Source of the DNA: Rhizophagus clarus
Taxonomy: Eukaryota > Glomeromycota > Glomeromycetes > Glomerales > Glomeraceae
Direction of reading: 5' to 3'
DNA: 64,000 nucleotides
Assembly (NCBI GenBank): GCA_015698045.1
Contig: BLAL01000242.1
Location: 1,369,001-1,433,000 of the forward strand
Position numbers and translations under genes: made by a program. Positions 34,595-47,600 of this stretch are shown in pieces. The first letter of the stretch is position 1. Each line of letters starts with the position of its first letter. A model generated the notes under the pieces. The model had not been told where the DNA came from, made no database searches, and saw only the letters and a list, made by a program, of their open reading frames with translations.

Positions 34595-36205
34595 ATGGCA
34601 GCAAAATATTTAATTTCAGAATGTTTAGAAAAGATTTTTTCAAATCTTTTAGAAAATAATAATAATCGCTACCATAAATCAACAAAAGACATATATTCCT
34701 GCACTTTAGTCTCAAGACATTGGTGTAGGATTTCAACACCATTCCTTTATTCTTATCCGTTTCATTATTTTTACCATCGTAATTCGAATAATTTGAACAA
34801 ATTATATTATTTTAAATTGATTCGTACATTATTAGGTTGTATTCCAAAATCTGAGGTTGAACAAATTATATCAACAGCGGTTTCTTACAATATACAAAAA
34901 TTATTACCTAATTCCTTTCGTTTTAATAAAAAACCATCATCATCATTTGATATTTCAACAACATTTAATTATGTTAGTCTTATACGTGGTTTAGTTTTTG
35001 ATGATACATTACTTTCTGATTCATTATTATTTCACTTTCGTGAAATATGGTTACCCTCTTATATTCCAGACGACAAATCACAGATTAAATTCTCAAGGAT
35101 ATCAATTCCGATAATAAATTACCTATTAAAATATATTTTAGAACATTGTAATGATTTAAAAATATTAGATCTTCCATTCATAATAAGGAATAATAAAATT
35201 ATTTTTGATATGATCGAATCATTAATTTATGAGGATTATAACGGAAAAAATAAATTGAAAAATCTAAAAGAATTATACGCAAATAGTGTAAATGAGAAAA
35301 AAGATCTTTATCCAGTTCTTTCGAAAAATATTTGTAATTTAAATTTATTATATAATGAAGGATTTGACTCGGTTAATTCATTATGTCGATTCATTTCTTT
35401 ACAAAAAAATTTGAAACATATTATATTATCGGAATCCGTAATATGTGACATTAATAATCTTGAACGTCGTGATTATAATTCTGTTTTTAATTCATTATCT
35501 ACACAATGTGAAAGTTTACAGGCATTGGAATTTAAGTACTTATCATTTATTAATATAAATGAAAATTCCTTAAAATCTCTATGTTCACTTAAAAATATTA
35601 AAGAATTAAAATTGAATGAATGTAAAGGAATAGGCGATAATTTAATCTCTTGGGCAAAAAATTTATCAAACCTTGAAGTATTCGAATTTGCAAAGGGTTA
35701 TCATTCAATTGTATCAGAAGAATTTTTAATTCAATTAATCAAGGCATCCTCAAATACGTTAAGGAAATTAGTTATAAGTGATAAAAGAAGGGGAAAGCAA
35801 CTCTCACAATTATATAAACAAATATCAATTTATTCAAATTCGTTAATGTATTTAGATCTTCCCAAAATTTATCCGGACGAATTAATTAAAATTTTTGAAT
35901 CATGTGTTAAATTAGTTTATATTTGTACAATTTTATCAGAAGATGGAGGATGGGAAATGAACATTAGAGAATTAGGTAATTTTATTCCAAAAAATTTACA
36001 AAGGATTAAATTTAAAGAGATTAACGAATACATTTTTAGTAGCAAGGCATTAAAATATTTCTTTGAAAATTGCAGATATCATAATGGAAAGTTAAAGTAT
36101 TTAGAATTAAAAGGAAGTTTTACTTTTGGTCAACATTGGTTTGATGTTGCTAAAGAATTTGATATAGAGTTAAAAATTCAAATCTTAAAACTGAAGTCAC
36201 CATAG
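34595..36205 (+). CDS. F-box / leucine-rich repeat protein, 536 aa
   Basis: Single-exon frame. Residues 4-20 (KYLISECLEKIFSNLLE) and LVSRHWCRISTPFLYSYPF form the F-box, expected to bind Skp1. The remainder has irregular LRR-like units such as SLCSLKNIKELKLNECKGI, LEVFEFAKG and LVYICTIL, likely a curved target-binding surface. It is the close paralogue of the next gene at 37243 (same layout, shared FKLIRTLL-x-CIPKS and SLxTQCESLQxLxF), so the two arose by local duplication about 1 kb apart in the same orientation. It is also related to 19194-20642. The ATG at 34595 is the first after the A/T run and fits the paralogue start. Confidence 0.88.
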   Translation: MAAKYLISECLEKIFSNLLENNNNRYHKSTKDIYSCTLVSRHWCRISTPFLYSYPFHYFYHRNSNNLNKLYYFKLIRTLLGCIPKSEVEQIISTAVSYNIQKLLPNSFRFNKKPSSSFDISTTFNYVSLIRGLVFDDTLLSDSLLFHFREIWLPSYIPDDKSQIKFSRISIPIINYLLKYILEHCNDLKILDLPFIIRNNKIIFDMIESLIYEDYNGKNKLKNLKELYANSVNEKKDLYPVLSKNICNLNLLYNEGFDSVNSLCRFISLQKNLKHIILSESVICDINNLERRDYNSVFNSLSTQCESLQALEFKYLSFININENSLKSLCSLKNIKELKLNECKGIGDNLISWAKNLSNLEVFEFAKGYHSIVSEEFLIQLIKASSNTLRKLVISDKRRGKQLSQLYKQISIYSNSLMYLDLPKIYPDELIKIFESCVKLVYICTILSEDGGWEMNIRELGNFIPKNLQRIKFKEINEYIFSSKALKYFFENCRYHNGKLKYLELKGSFTFGQHWFDVAKEFDIELKIQILKLKSP

Positions 36206-37242
36206 ACATTTAATTCATGGCATTCAAAATTTTAATAGCATATATGCGCCGTAATCAATTCATATAATAGAAGTTTGACACAATAAACATTTAAATTTCA
36301 TTTTAGATAAAAAATTTAAAAAATTTTATTTTATTTAATAAATCTGAACTTTTCTATATAAAATAAAAATAGATGCGCGTAATAATTTTTACGTGAATGT
36401 CATTTTGCGTTTCAGAGTTCTAACTTGAAAAGTCGAGTGGCTAATTTTGATAAAGTGTCGCGACTTCTTAATTGTTTAAATAATACTCGTTTTAAGTTAG
36501 TTATAAAACTTTAATTGACGGGATCCAAACAATGAAAATTTTCGTCGCGCCAACGGATATTTTTTTTGCCTTATTTTGCCAGAATCCTTTATTTGGATAA
36601 AGTATCCAAAAGATTGAGTCACATCAGTTTTATTATAAGTACAAACAAAGGTTGTGGTTTAACTTTTATGTATTAGTGTGTAGCCTTTGTGTATTAGCGT
36701 GTAACATATTTAAATATACAAATATGAAAATTTTCGGGAATTTTCGGTCCGTTTCGGAATCCCGGTTCATTCAATACCGAATCATTTTACATTTCTTGGC
36801 AGAAAATTACTTATCAAATCATTTTATTATTAACAAACTTTTTTATAAATTTAATTACATCACGTTACACAAACATGTGGACGAGTTATAATAAAGAGCC
36901 GGTATATTTCTCTTATAAAAGAAACTATATTCCTTCTTGGCATTAATTAATTAGTAAAAAATCAATAAAAGATTTTTTTTTTTTTTTTTATACACCAATA
37001 AAACATCATCTTTTATGAGGTTTTCCCTGACAAAATTTAATCTTTTTACTAAGAATAATATTCCTTAATATATCAATACATGTATAAAGTACATATTTCA
37101 ATGAATAACTTAAGCCTCATAAAAAATTGGGAAAAGATTGTCGGGATAACACGAACTTATAAAGACATTCATTTAAATCGACCCAGAAATAAACCGTTCA
37201 ACGAAAATCATTTTCCACTTTGAAATAATAGATTAAACAATC
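36206..37242. other. Spacer between the two F-box paralogues
   Basis: No gene is supported. A 79-codon frame at 36652-36891 shows no motif. A TATA-like CTTATAAAG at 37156-37164, about 80 bp before the next ATG, may belong to the downstream F-box gene. Confidence 0.4.
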
Positions 37243-38865
37243 ATGACAGCTTCATTTTTACTTTCAGAATGTTTGGAAAGAATTTTCCTGTACCTTGTTG
37301 ATGGTAGTGGCGATACCTTGGGAAGCTTATCGGCTAAAAGTTTATATTCTTGTGCGTTAGTATCGAGGCACTGGTGTAGAATATCAACACCATTCTTATA
37401 TGCTTACCCATTTCATTATGTGATTTATTCTGATTCTCATATTTCAAAAATTTTTCAGCTCATTCGTACTTTATTAAATTGTATTCCAAAATCTGATATT
37501 GAATTAATAATTAATTCAAAACATTCTCATATACATAAATTATTCTTTCGTTCCAATAAAAAATCCCCTTCTTTATCACCTTATTCATCAACATTTAATT
37601 ACATTACTTTCATTCGTGGTTTAATTTTTAATGAAACTCTTCTTGATTCTTTTAAATTATATCATTATCGTAAAATATGGTTGCCCCCTTATATACCAAA
37701 AAATAATACGACACAACGTCGTTTCACAAAAATTTCAATACCAATAATGAATTATCTTTTAAAATTTTTGTGTAAAAATTGTAATAATTTACAAATATTG
37801 GAATTTTTATTTACATTACAAGACAATGATTTTTTTAATAGTATCATTGACCTATTAACGTTTAAGGATAGAAATGGAAGAAGTAAATTGAGCAATCTTA
37901 AAAAATTAAATTATATTAGTAAATATGAAGATCAAAAAGATCTTTACTTGGCACTTTCAAATGATATTTGTAACCTAAGTTTACTTCGTAACGAAGGAAT
38001 CAACTCCATTGAAAAAGCAAATTCAATATCTAAATTTATTTCTTTACAAAAGAAATTGCGATATGTTATTTTGTCAGAACGTTATCATTGCATACGAAAT
38101 AGTTTACATAATAATTATAATATAGTTCTTAATTCATTATCAACTCAATGTGAAAGTTTACAGAAATTGGATTTTACAAATTTATCATTTGGTAGAATAA
38201 GTGAAGAAGCTTTAAACTCTTTATGCTCTCTTAAAAATATTAGGGAATTAAAATTATACGAATGTAAAGAATTAGATGATCATCTAATTCCTTGGGCAGT
38301 AAGTTTAACAAAACTTGAGATTTTCAAATTAATATTAGATGATTATACGAACTTTTCAAAAGATTTTTTAATTAAGATCATCCAATCATCATCAGATACT
38401 TTAATTAAATTAATTATAAATTACGGAAGGTTAAGCGATCAGGATTGCCAATTATTTAAACAAATTTCAATTTGTTCACATTCTTTAATTTATTTGGAAC
38501 TTCCGAAAATTTTTCCAAATGAATTAATTTCAATATTTAAATCTTGTGATCAATTAAATTATCTTAGTGTAATATTATCAGATTATGGGGATTGTTCATT
38601 ACGAAAAAAAGATTTTAAAAATTTTGGTAAATTTATTCCAAAAAAATTAGAAGAAATTCAATTTAAAGTTATGAATAATGTGATTTTCAATAGTGATGAT
38701 TTGAAACTTTTTTTTGAAGAATGTGTAAATAATGGTAGCGAGTTAAAACGTTTGGAAATTTCTGGAAAACTTGATAGGATGGATATTAGTCAAGATTATT
38801 ATGATGTTGCTAGAGAATTTGGTGTACAATTCGCAAAAAGGAGAAGTATGAGCTTACTCGTATAA
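37243..38865 (+). CDS. F-box / leucine-rich repeat protein, 540 aa
   Basis: Single-exon frame. The F-box is made of SFLLSECLERIFLYLVD (residues 3-19) and LVSRHWCRISTPFLYAYPF. LRR-like units follow, for example SLCSLKNIRELKLYECKEL and LEIFKLILDD. It aligns along its whole length with the protein at 34595-36205, the main differences being short indels in the N-terminal third and a divergent last 30 residues (here ending RRSMSLLV). It would act as a substrate adaptor of an SCF ubiquitin ligase; the target is unknown. No sign of decay. Confidence 0.88.
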   Translation: MTASFLLSECLERIFLYLVDGSGDTLGSLSAKSLYSCALVSRHWCRISTPFLYAYPFHYVIYSDSHISKIFQLIRTLLNCIPKSDIELIINSKHSHIHKLFFRSNKKSPSLSPYSSTFNYITFIRGLIFNETLLDSFKLYHYRKIWLPPYIPKNNTTQRRFTKISIPIMNYLLKFLCKNCNNLQILEFLFTLQDNDFFNSIIDLLTFKDRNGRSKLSNLKKLNYISKYEDQKDLYLALSNDICNLSLLRNEGINSIEKANSISKFISLQKKLRYVILSERYHCIRNSLHNNYNIVLNSLSTQCESLQKLDFTNLSFGRISEEALNSLCSLKNIRELKLYECKELDDHLIPWAVSLTKLEIFKLILDDYTNFSKDFLIKIIQSSSDTLIKLIINYGRLSDQDCQLFKQISICSHSLIYLELPKIFPNELISIFKSCDQLNYLSVILSDYGDCSLRKKDFKNFGKFIPKKLEEIQFKVMNNVIFNSDDLKLFFEECVNNGSELKRLEISGKLDRMDISQDYYDVAREFGVQFAKRRSMSLLV

Positions 38866-39372
38866 AATTATAATTAAAATTCACTCATTAAATGCGAAAA
38901 TCTCAAATACTATTTATTAGTTTTTATCGTATTTTCTTATTATAAAAAAATTTCACGGTGGTGAGGGAAAAAGTGAAAAGTTTTTTTTTTTTTAATAAAG
39001 AACATATTGATTATTATTTTTTTTTTTTTTATAAAATTGGCGACCATATTAAAGATTTATTTACTACGTAAAGTATTATAATATAAATAGCGGTCTTTCG
39101 TTGCTAACTCGGTAACGACTTAAAATCAAATGTGATAAAATAATTGCAATACCCTATAGTTATTGCTCAGTACATTTTTCGTAGTGATTTTTTGAATATT
39201 TTGATTACAAGTCGTAATTGACACAAGCGGAGAGTCACGTGAACAGCATAACATCTATCACACGAGTGTGGCGCAAACTTGGAGATACAGTTGTGCGCTG
39301 GTACCCTGGATCTTGGCGTCTCAAGGATCGAAAGACTCGCGAACAATTCTAGGCGTCAATAACAGTGAACGG
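38866..39372. other. Spacer before the retrotransposon complex
   Basis: Poly-T/poly-A tracts near 38980 and 39020, then a more G/C-balanced stretch (39225-39372) of unknown origin that abuts the LTR start. Confidence 0.4.
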
Positions 39373-39452
39373 TGTAATGACGGAAATCGATGGAGTCATG
39401 TGATCAAGTAGATCATCAAATTAGGATAGGCAAATATATAATACGAAACTAG
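39373..39452 (+). repeat. LTR start block, first copy
   Basis: Begins TGTAATGACGG and contains the TATA-like CAAATATATAATAC. It matches 57200-57279 at 78 of 80 positions and diverges abruptly after GAAACTAG. Here it is not preceded by a polypurine tract, as expected for a 5' LTR or solo LTR. Confidence 0.75.
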
Positions 39453-40299
39453 GGTTCTTTTAGTACAGTTAGTGAGTTTAGTTTAAATACTATATCAACA
39501 GTTAATCAATTGTGATATTAAACCTTGGTCTGAGTCCCTGGCAAATTTTCATTGCTAATTATTATCATAGTTTACAGCAGGTTCGCAAAAAAAAAGTTGC
39601 AAACTGTTGTTATTACACATAGAAAACGCTTTTCGCAACGTTTTTTTAACTATACTAATGAAAAAACGTTGTGAAACGTTTTTATTTATGGATTCAGTGG
39701 GAAAAATATTTTCGCAGCATTTTTAATGCCTATTAATAAAAAGCGGTGCGAGATGTTTTTTATTTATGAATTAAATGAAAATAGCAACATTTTTTACCTT
39801 ATAATGAAAAAATGTTGTAAAAATCGTTTTTATTTATCTAATAATTTACCGAATTTCATTATAAAAATATTAAAATCCGAAGTGTTACTGCGGATTTTAT
39901 TCAACCTGGTCTAACCTGTTCAACTATTTATTTATTTATAAACTAATCAAAACATTATTAATACGTAGATAAAGAAATCTAATTTAAAGATAAACATAAA
40001 AATCTAATACTAAAATATTAAATTCCACCAAAAAGAGCCAGTGGCTGCTAGCCTTTTAAATAAAAATGAACACTTAGGGCAGTCTTAGAACTATTGCCGA
40101 TTAGCGAAGAATTCCTAGTAGTCATAAAAATCACCCCGAAGTACCATATGGTATTTTTCTTTTGGGTCAAAGACCCGCTTCATATAAATACTGTTAGATG
40201 AAGAATGTTACAAATTGTAAAAGGAAGTGACCGAAACTCATCGGAACCCTATTTAGTATTTGAAGCTCACTAACTTGTACCCAATTTAATACCTTAGTT

Positions 40300-41000
40300 A
40301 TTTAAAAATGATTAAGAAATCATTTTGTTTTGTTATTTGAAAACGGTTAAGAAATCATTTTGTTTTGTTATTTAAAAATGATTAAGAAATCATTTTTTTT
40401 TTGTTATTTAAAACCAAGAAATCATTATTGTTATTTAAAAATGATAAGGAATTCATTTATTTGTTATTAAAAACGATTAAGAAATCGTTTTTTATTTTTT
40501 TTATTTAAAAACGATTAAGAAATCGTTTTTTATTTTGTTATTAAAAACGATTAAGAAATCGTTTTTTATTTTGTTATTAAAAACGATTAAGAAATCGTTT
40601 TTTATTTTGTTATTAAAAACGATTAAGAAATCGTTTTTTATTTTGTTATTTAAAAATGATTAAGAAATCGTTTTTTATTTTATTATTTAAAAACGATTAA
40701 GAAATCGTTTTTTTTGTTATTTAAAATCATTTTTTTTATTAAAAATGATTGTCTTTTTTTTTGTTACTAAAAACATTTTTTTTTTGTTATTAAAAATGAT
40801 TAAGAAATTGTTATTAAAAACGATTAAGAAATCGTTTTATTTTTGGTATTAAAAACGATCAAACATCATTTTATTTTTGTTATTAAAAACGATCAAAAAT
40901 TGTTATATTTTTGTCATTTAAAAACGATCAAGAAATTGTTTTTTTTATTAAAAACGATCAAAAAATCTTTTTTTATTTGAAATTGTTTTGTTTTATTTTT
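40300..41000. repeat. Satellite array, about 36-bp unit with palindromic core
   Basis: The unit core AAAACGATT-AAGA-AATCGTTTT is a perfect inverted repeat, separated by T-rich spacer ending TTTTGTTATT. The most regular part is about 40470-40700 with a 36-bp period; both flanks (39590-40300 and 41200-41480) hold degenerate relatives with cores such as AACGTTGTGAAACGTT. Confidence 0.85.
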
Positions 41001-42440
41001 TTATTAAAAACAATTGGTTTTTTATTCAGATTGAAAAAAAAACTCTGAAACAGTAACGTTTCGGTATTTTATATATGAAATTCAGGTACCCTAAGGCCTA
41101 AGCGGGTCATGAATTTGTTGACCTGACTTAAATATCATGAATCAGGTTAAGTCAATTACCCGACCTATCTGACCCGATCATAAACTCTATCTTTTATATT
41201 AAACGCTTAAAAAAAGTGTTTTTTTATTTTGCGGTTGATAATAACAAACGTAAGAAATGTTTTTTATTTTAAATTATCATAAAAAACATTTTGCAATATT
41301 TTATTTTATCAAATTATTTAATAAAAACCAACATTTCGCAACTTTTTTTTTGCGAAATTTGTAAAAAAAGTTGCATAACGCTTTTTTTACAGATGATTTG
41401 ATAAAAATTAGTGTTTCATAACTTTTTCTTGCAAAATTAACAAATTAAAAAAACGTTTAAAATAAATTAAAGTAGAAAAAGTTAAACAAACGTTTTTTTG
41501 ATGATTTTTGTTAAGCAAGTTACATAATTCAGCTCAAATTTGCCTAACAAAAATCTGACCTAAATTGAACTATTTTAACCAGTGCGATACGGGTGACTGC
41601 TAGTTTTAATTAAAAAAAATAACAATTTTTCTTTATTAATCGTTTGATAGAAAAAAAATGATTTTTTATACGTTTTATAGGTTCCAGATGGAAACTTATT
41701 GATAATTTTGAATTCAGAGGTATGTTACGCTCTGAATCTTTTTTTTATTCATCATAGGTTTTGAAAGGGAGTTTATTAACAATTTAAAGTTTCGTAGGTT
41801 CATTAACTCTAGATTTATTTAATTTTTTTTCAATTTAGTGCAAAAAAAACATAATAAATTTTAAAAATAAACTTTAAAAAAAATTTGCAATTCTTGCAAA
41901 TTTTTCTTTTTCTTTTAAAGATAGCCCTGCGGGCAGGATTATTTAAAATAATTTTCAAAATATTGAAAATAATTCCAGAAAAATTAGTTTTTGAATAAAT
42001 TTATTTTTTTGCAAAGGATCAACATACGAGGCTAAAAAATGTAATTTATTCATGATGGCTCAACTTAATTAATGATATTACTGACACAGGTGAGGTCAGT
42101 GACAAAAGTTTCTTAAAGAAAGTGTTCAAAATAATCAAATAAAAAAATAAAAAAAAATTTTCTTTGTATGTACTGTTCATATACATGTTCAATGTTCTGT
42201 TCATAGTACATAAAGTACATATACATAAAGATTAAATGGACTGTTTTTTACCAAAAAGGAAAAAATTTTTGATTTCATGGCAATTTAGCATGTGGATTAT
42301 CTACAAAATTAGATTAGATTGATGATAGAAGAAATAGAAATTTCTATACAAAATACGCTGGAAATGTTCTTTCAAAAATGGAATGATTTACAGGTTTATT
42401 TCCATTTTTGCAAAAAGCGGCCAACCAATTCTTATCTATG
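41001..42440. other. Degenerate satellite flank and unrecognised DNA
   Basis: It contains a patch with GACCTGACTTAA and its inverse (41095-41190), degenerate satellite units to about 41480, then A/T-rich sequence up to the LINE target site. No coding content. Confidence 0.4.
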
Positions 42441-42553
42441 TGTTAATTAATAGTCATTTTATAAAACTCTTTCCCGTTACCTTCAAAATTTTTTTGAAAA
42501 TCCGCAGTAATTCTTGAGAGACCTAACTTTTTTACGTGTTATTTTAGATTAAG

Positions 42554-44640
42554 ATGTCTAACAACAACAGAAACAACAATACCAGTGCTCGTACTTTGAG
42601 AAACAGCTCAAAAGTTGCGCAACCTGCTGCTACCTTTAACTTCACTTTTACTTTTAACGCTGCTAACCCTCCACCGTGGTCCAAAGATACAGCTACCAAG
42701 AATGTTATCCAGGCTGATCTTGCTAATGATAAAGAACATATCATGCAAAGCAACTTACAATCTGAAAGGTATGTTGCTAGTGATTTTTTCGCAGACACTC
42801 CTAACCGCCCACTTCTGCCTTCTTCCAAAGGGAAATCTAAGTCCAAAAATTCTTCTCGTTCACACTCATCACGTGCTCAAGCACCTGTCCGTCAAAATAT
42901 AGTAAATAACCTTGTCAGAACTAATCGTACTCCTACTCCTGCAGCTCCTGCGATTACTTCTAAAGTTACTGATCAAAATGATCATCAACAGAATGACCAA
43001 ATGCCAGATAAGGAAATTGTCAATTCTGTCATGGATGTTGATCTGCCTTCTGACAACAATGAAAATTCTGATCAACAGTTGATCACTATTGAAAAACTGT
43101 TAGATTATGTTGCCCTCGTGGCACTTGATAATATTACTGGTTCTAAACCTTCAAAAATTAACACCATTAAGGAGGCTTTTGCTAAATATAATGTCAAGTA
43201 CAACATCAACTTAGGTATTACGCGTCTCCAAAAACAAGCAAAAGTCACTTTCAATGACAAGGATTCTTATGACAAATTTCTTAAAATGGAAATTATCCTG
43301 CAACTTAAAGACGAAAACTCAGATGACATTAAAAATGTCACCCTTAAAATTTCTCTGCTTAAACCAGATAAGCAAGTCATGACTCCTGATCAACAAAAAG
43401 AAAATACTAACCATCATACAATTCAGGTGATTGATATCCCTGCATACCGAAAAGCTGCTGAAATTAGAGCAAGCTTTGAAATCTTAGGTGAAATTGAGAG
43501 ACTCTATACTGAAGGCGCTGGTTTTTACCAGATCGCCTATATTACATACAAATCTCAAGATGCTCTTACCTATTTTGAGACTAACTGGGGATATCATATA
43601 GAAAAAGACACGGTTAGAGTTCTTCCTCTGTCTCTCAATCAAGATGATCGCACTTTATATAAGCAGTTTCCTCTCAAACTATCTGGATTAGCTTACAACA
43701 CTAGTGGCTATAATCTTGAACCTGTCTTACTCAAATGTAAAGCTAAATCCTGCTTTATTTCTGCTGCTATGATCAGAGGAAGATATTCTAAATGTCGATA
43801 TGCATATATTTACTTTTCTTGTGATGAAGATTGACAAGCTATGCTACAACTTTCGATCAACTTCAAAAAGGGCAATATGGATTCACGTCGATTATATTGG
43901 AGCCAAGAATCAGATCACATATATAACATCTGTGGTAATCCCTCCCACATGGCTGCTACTTGTAATAATAAAATATTAATAAATCTCCTGACAAAAAGTT
44001 TGTTAGTAGCGCTGATAATTGGAAGAATTTAAAGAAATCGTACGCTGATGCTGCTAAATCTAAAGGTGTTAATAAATCTGCAAGACCTTCTCACTCCACT
44101 CAGCAGAAGAGACTTGATCGTGATACTTAACACAATGAGGAAATGGATGAGGATGAACCTTATTTTGACCAAAACCCTGCCATTCTCCAATTTAAAGAAA
44201 CAATCCTTAATAGTTTACGTCAATTAGAGACAAAGATCATGAATATCAGTTCAACTCTTGAAAGTACTGATAAACAAATCACCATCATTATTACTGCCCA
44301 GAAAGCTTTGCACATTGAAAAAGGTTACAAACTGGAGGGTACCATGAAGAAAAAATCCCTCACACAGTCCTCTTCAGCTTTCTCACCTGACCAAGCCAAG
44401 AAATGCATTAAGAGCGCTGATGATTCTGATCAAGAAGCTGAACTTATCCAAGACACTTATGACCTTCACCAATCAGACGCTCAAATTCAAACTCTTCTGA
44501 CTCAACAAAATGAAATGAAATCATCCTTTTAATCTATCTCTTCAATCATGACCAAAATACTTGAAATGCTTACTGGTATCTCTGCTTCATCTTCTTTGGA
44601 AAAAGACGATAAAGTTGCCAATGTTTTTGATCTTGCATAA
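42554..44640 (+). pseudogene. LINE ORF1: RNA-binding protein with RRM-like and zinc-knuckle regions
   Basis: The first 426 codons are open. Residues 1-110 are Ser/Asn-rich and disordered. A region around residues 285-370 with TIQVIDIP and FYQIAYITYKS resembles an RRM, and a second one may follow (LKLSGLAYNTSGY). After a TGA at 43832-43834 the same frame continues to a CCHC zinc knuckle ICGNPSHMAATC, whose first Cys is replaced by Tyr (TGT to TAT). A frameshift near 43970-44000, a TAA at 44128-44130 and a TAA at 44530-44532 follow before the natural end near 44638. It would normally bind LINE RNA. All nonsense changes fit single transitions. Confidence 0.85.
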
Positions 44641-44649
44641 TCATTTTTA

Positions 44650-47600
44650 ATGATGGACAACAATATTCCCTCTGGTTCCTCTTTATCCTCTCAATTAATA
44701 AAAAACAATTCCCCCAAACTTAACTCACCACCAATTTTTCATTCAAAAAAGGATCTTTTAGATTCCACTATAACAAAAATCGCATCTACTAATATTCATA
44801 CTTTAAATAAAAACAAATTTATTAGTTTAATTGATGCTATGAAAGATTACAATATCAACATTTATGGTCTCTCAGAGACTAATTGTTCTGAACGACAAGC
44901 AAATATATGGCAGCATCAATTAGGTGTTTGCAGTTACTTTGATTATTCACAATTAGGGGGCAAAGGCCAAGGCGTAGGTATTATCATTGACGCTAAATAT
45001 GACATATTCATTCACAAAACAGTTGGACATAAAGGCAGAATCATTTATTTGGACTTGTACTTTAGCGATAAACGTAAACTTCGTTTAATTCAGGTTTACC
45101 TTAATGCTAATCAAAAAGAAAGATTACAAATTGAAGCTTTACACAAATACATTGATGACACCATCAGCGATGCTCAATCACATGACATGGAAGTCATCAT
45201 CATGAAAGACTTCAATATTAATTACAGAAAATATTTAATGGCTTTCATCAACAATAAATGGCAATTTTCCTTGTTTCGTACTTTGGAATGTAGAAGGTTG
45301 CTAGACACCATTCCAATCTTTAATGACAATGATGAAGAAATGTATACTTATATACCAGCTGATCCTAACAGACAAGAATCAAGATTAGATTATATTTGGG
45401 CTTCTTTACCTATGTTAGAGAAAAGTGTTAATAGTACCGTGATAGAAAATGATCATTTTGATACTGACCATAAAACTGTAACGTTATCATTGAATACAGT
45501 ACAGATGACAGGTGTTTCCTTGAACCCAATCAATCAAAAGAAGAAACATATCAAAAGGACTGTATTTCAATATGATGAAATGGACAAGGATGATGAATAT
45601 ACCTGGGAGAATTTCAGCACCCAATTGGACCTAGAGATTGAGAATACATTAATAAAAGATCTTTCCATCGTTAAACCTCTTCACATCAATACCCTCTGGG
45701 ACATGTTTAGGCAAACCCTCATGAGAGTAGCTAAATCTCGTATAGTTAACAAGCAAGTCACTAGAAATAAAGTCAAAACTACACCAGAAAAAAAGCTTTC
45801 AATTTACTTCGATCTAAGATATATCATTAATCATATACTGGAAACACGTTCGATACTGAATGATACCGCTTCTATTACTTATAGTGTCTCTGCTAAATGG
45901 TCCAAGTTCTAACGTCTCATTAACATGACATTGGACAAATACAAATGCTCAGACCTTTCATCGTCCTCTACCTTTCTTATACTTGATGACTTCAAATTAT
46001 TTTTGAAGAATTTGTGTAAAATTAGAAAACACTTACGATTTCTTTTCAAATTGGAACTTGATATTATGGTTCAGGAACAAATAGTTTCTAATATCAAGAA
46101 ACGCTGTACTAATTTTAAAGACAACCAAGCCTCTATGATTTGCTCGATCACTGAAGAAGAGATAGTTTATATCTCGATTGAAAAAATATATAAGAAAGAC
46201 GCCCAAGGCAATGAATCACTGATCACAGGTGAATCAGCTGTCCTCAATGAAACCAATCATCATTTCCAAACTATTGCAGGCTCGATTAATAGGAAAAAGC
46301 CACTTCAAGGCCGTTGGAAAGATCAATATTGACCTTTATGTCATGTTAATGAGAATATTTACTCAAACCTCATGGACCTTCCATCACGTGATGAATGGCT
46401 GGATGTTATCAGAAACCTTCCTAAAGGCAAAGCTACAGGCCCTTCAGGAATATTTAATAAAATGTTATAACACCTTAGTCCTACGGCTCATGATATTTTA
46501 TATTATCTGATATGTAAGATTATACAATTTGGTTACTTACCAAAACAATGGAAAAAAGCAACCATTTTTCCTATTGCCAAACCTAAACCTTTTAATTGTG
46601 AATTATCAAACTCTCATCTGATCACCTTACTTGAGACTGCTCATAAAGCTCTTAATACCTTACTTAATCGTTAACTTACTTTTACGTTAAAATGACATAA
46701 TGTTTTACAAACTAACCAATTCACTGGTTTACCAAAACAATCTACCTTCGAACCTATAAGGATCATTAACAAAATTATTCAAGATGCTATAGATAATAAT
46801 AATAAACTCTGGATCTTATCACAGGATATGGGAAAGGCCTATGACCGTGTCAATACCTTTCAACTACAAAAAGCGATGGACCAAATTAAATTACCTCAGC
46901 AATTCACTCATTTAATTTTAGATTTATTTAAAGATAGAACAAATCAAATTATCACTGCCTATGACAAGACGATCGCGTATGATGTTCTTACAGGCATAGA
47001 TCAAGGAGAAGTCATTTCACCTATTCTTTGGTATATTTATTACGATCCTTTACTTGCTGAAATTAATAACCAAAATTTGGAATATACTGTATTGTGTAAT
47101 AATATACAGCAAATACCACAGTTAAATTCAGCTGTGATAGAACAACATGTCCTGGCCTTGGCATTTATAGATGATACACAGTGGATTACTGATAAGAAAG
47201 ACAAATTGGAATCAATGCTGTCTATCGCTGACTCCTTTTATAGATTAAATGATATTCAGATCAATAAGGATAAATCTGAACTCATGATGAGAACTAAGAT
47301 GTATAAGCATCGATATTCTCACATCTACAATAACAAGATTAATATTCAATTTGGAAGGGAATCTATTAGTATTAAGGCTAAACACCCTCATGAACCCACT
47401 CGTATCCTGGGAGTTTATTTTAATATTGAGAATAATGAGCAATATCTAATCTCTAAAATTAAAGCTGAGATTGACCACTTAACGAATCTTATGTGAAAAA
47501 AGAAAATTACTGATAAACATATTTTATATATCTTTAATAGAATTATTATACCTCGTATTGAATACTGGTCACAGGTTTTCATCCTATTACCAGAATTAAT

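Noticed and set aside
42544..42846. 100-codon minus-strand frame over LINE ORF1
   Set aside because: It is the complement of the Ser/Asn-rich start of ORF1, which has clear domain content further on.
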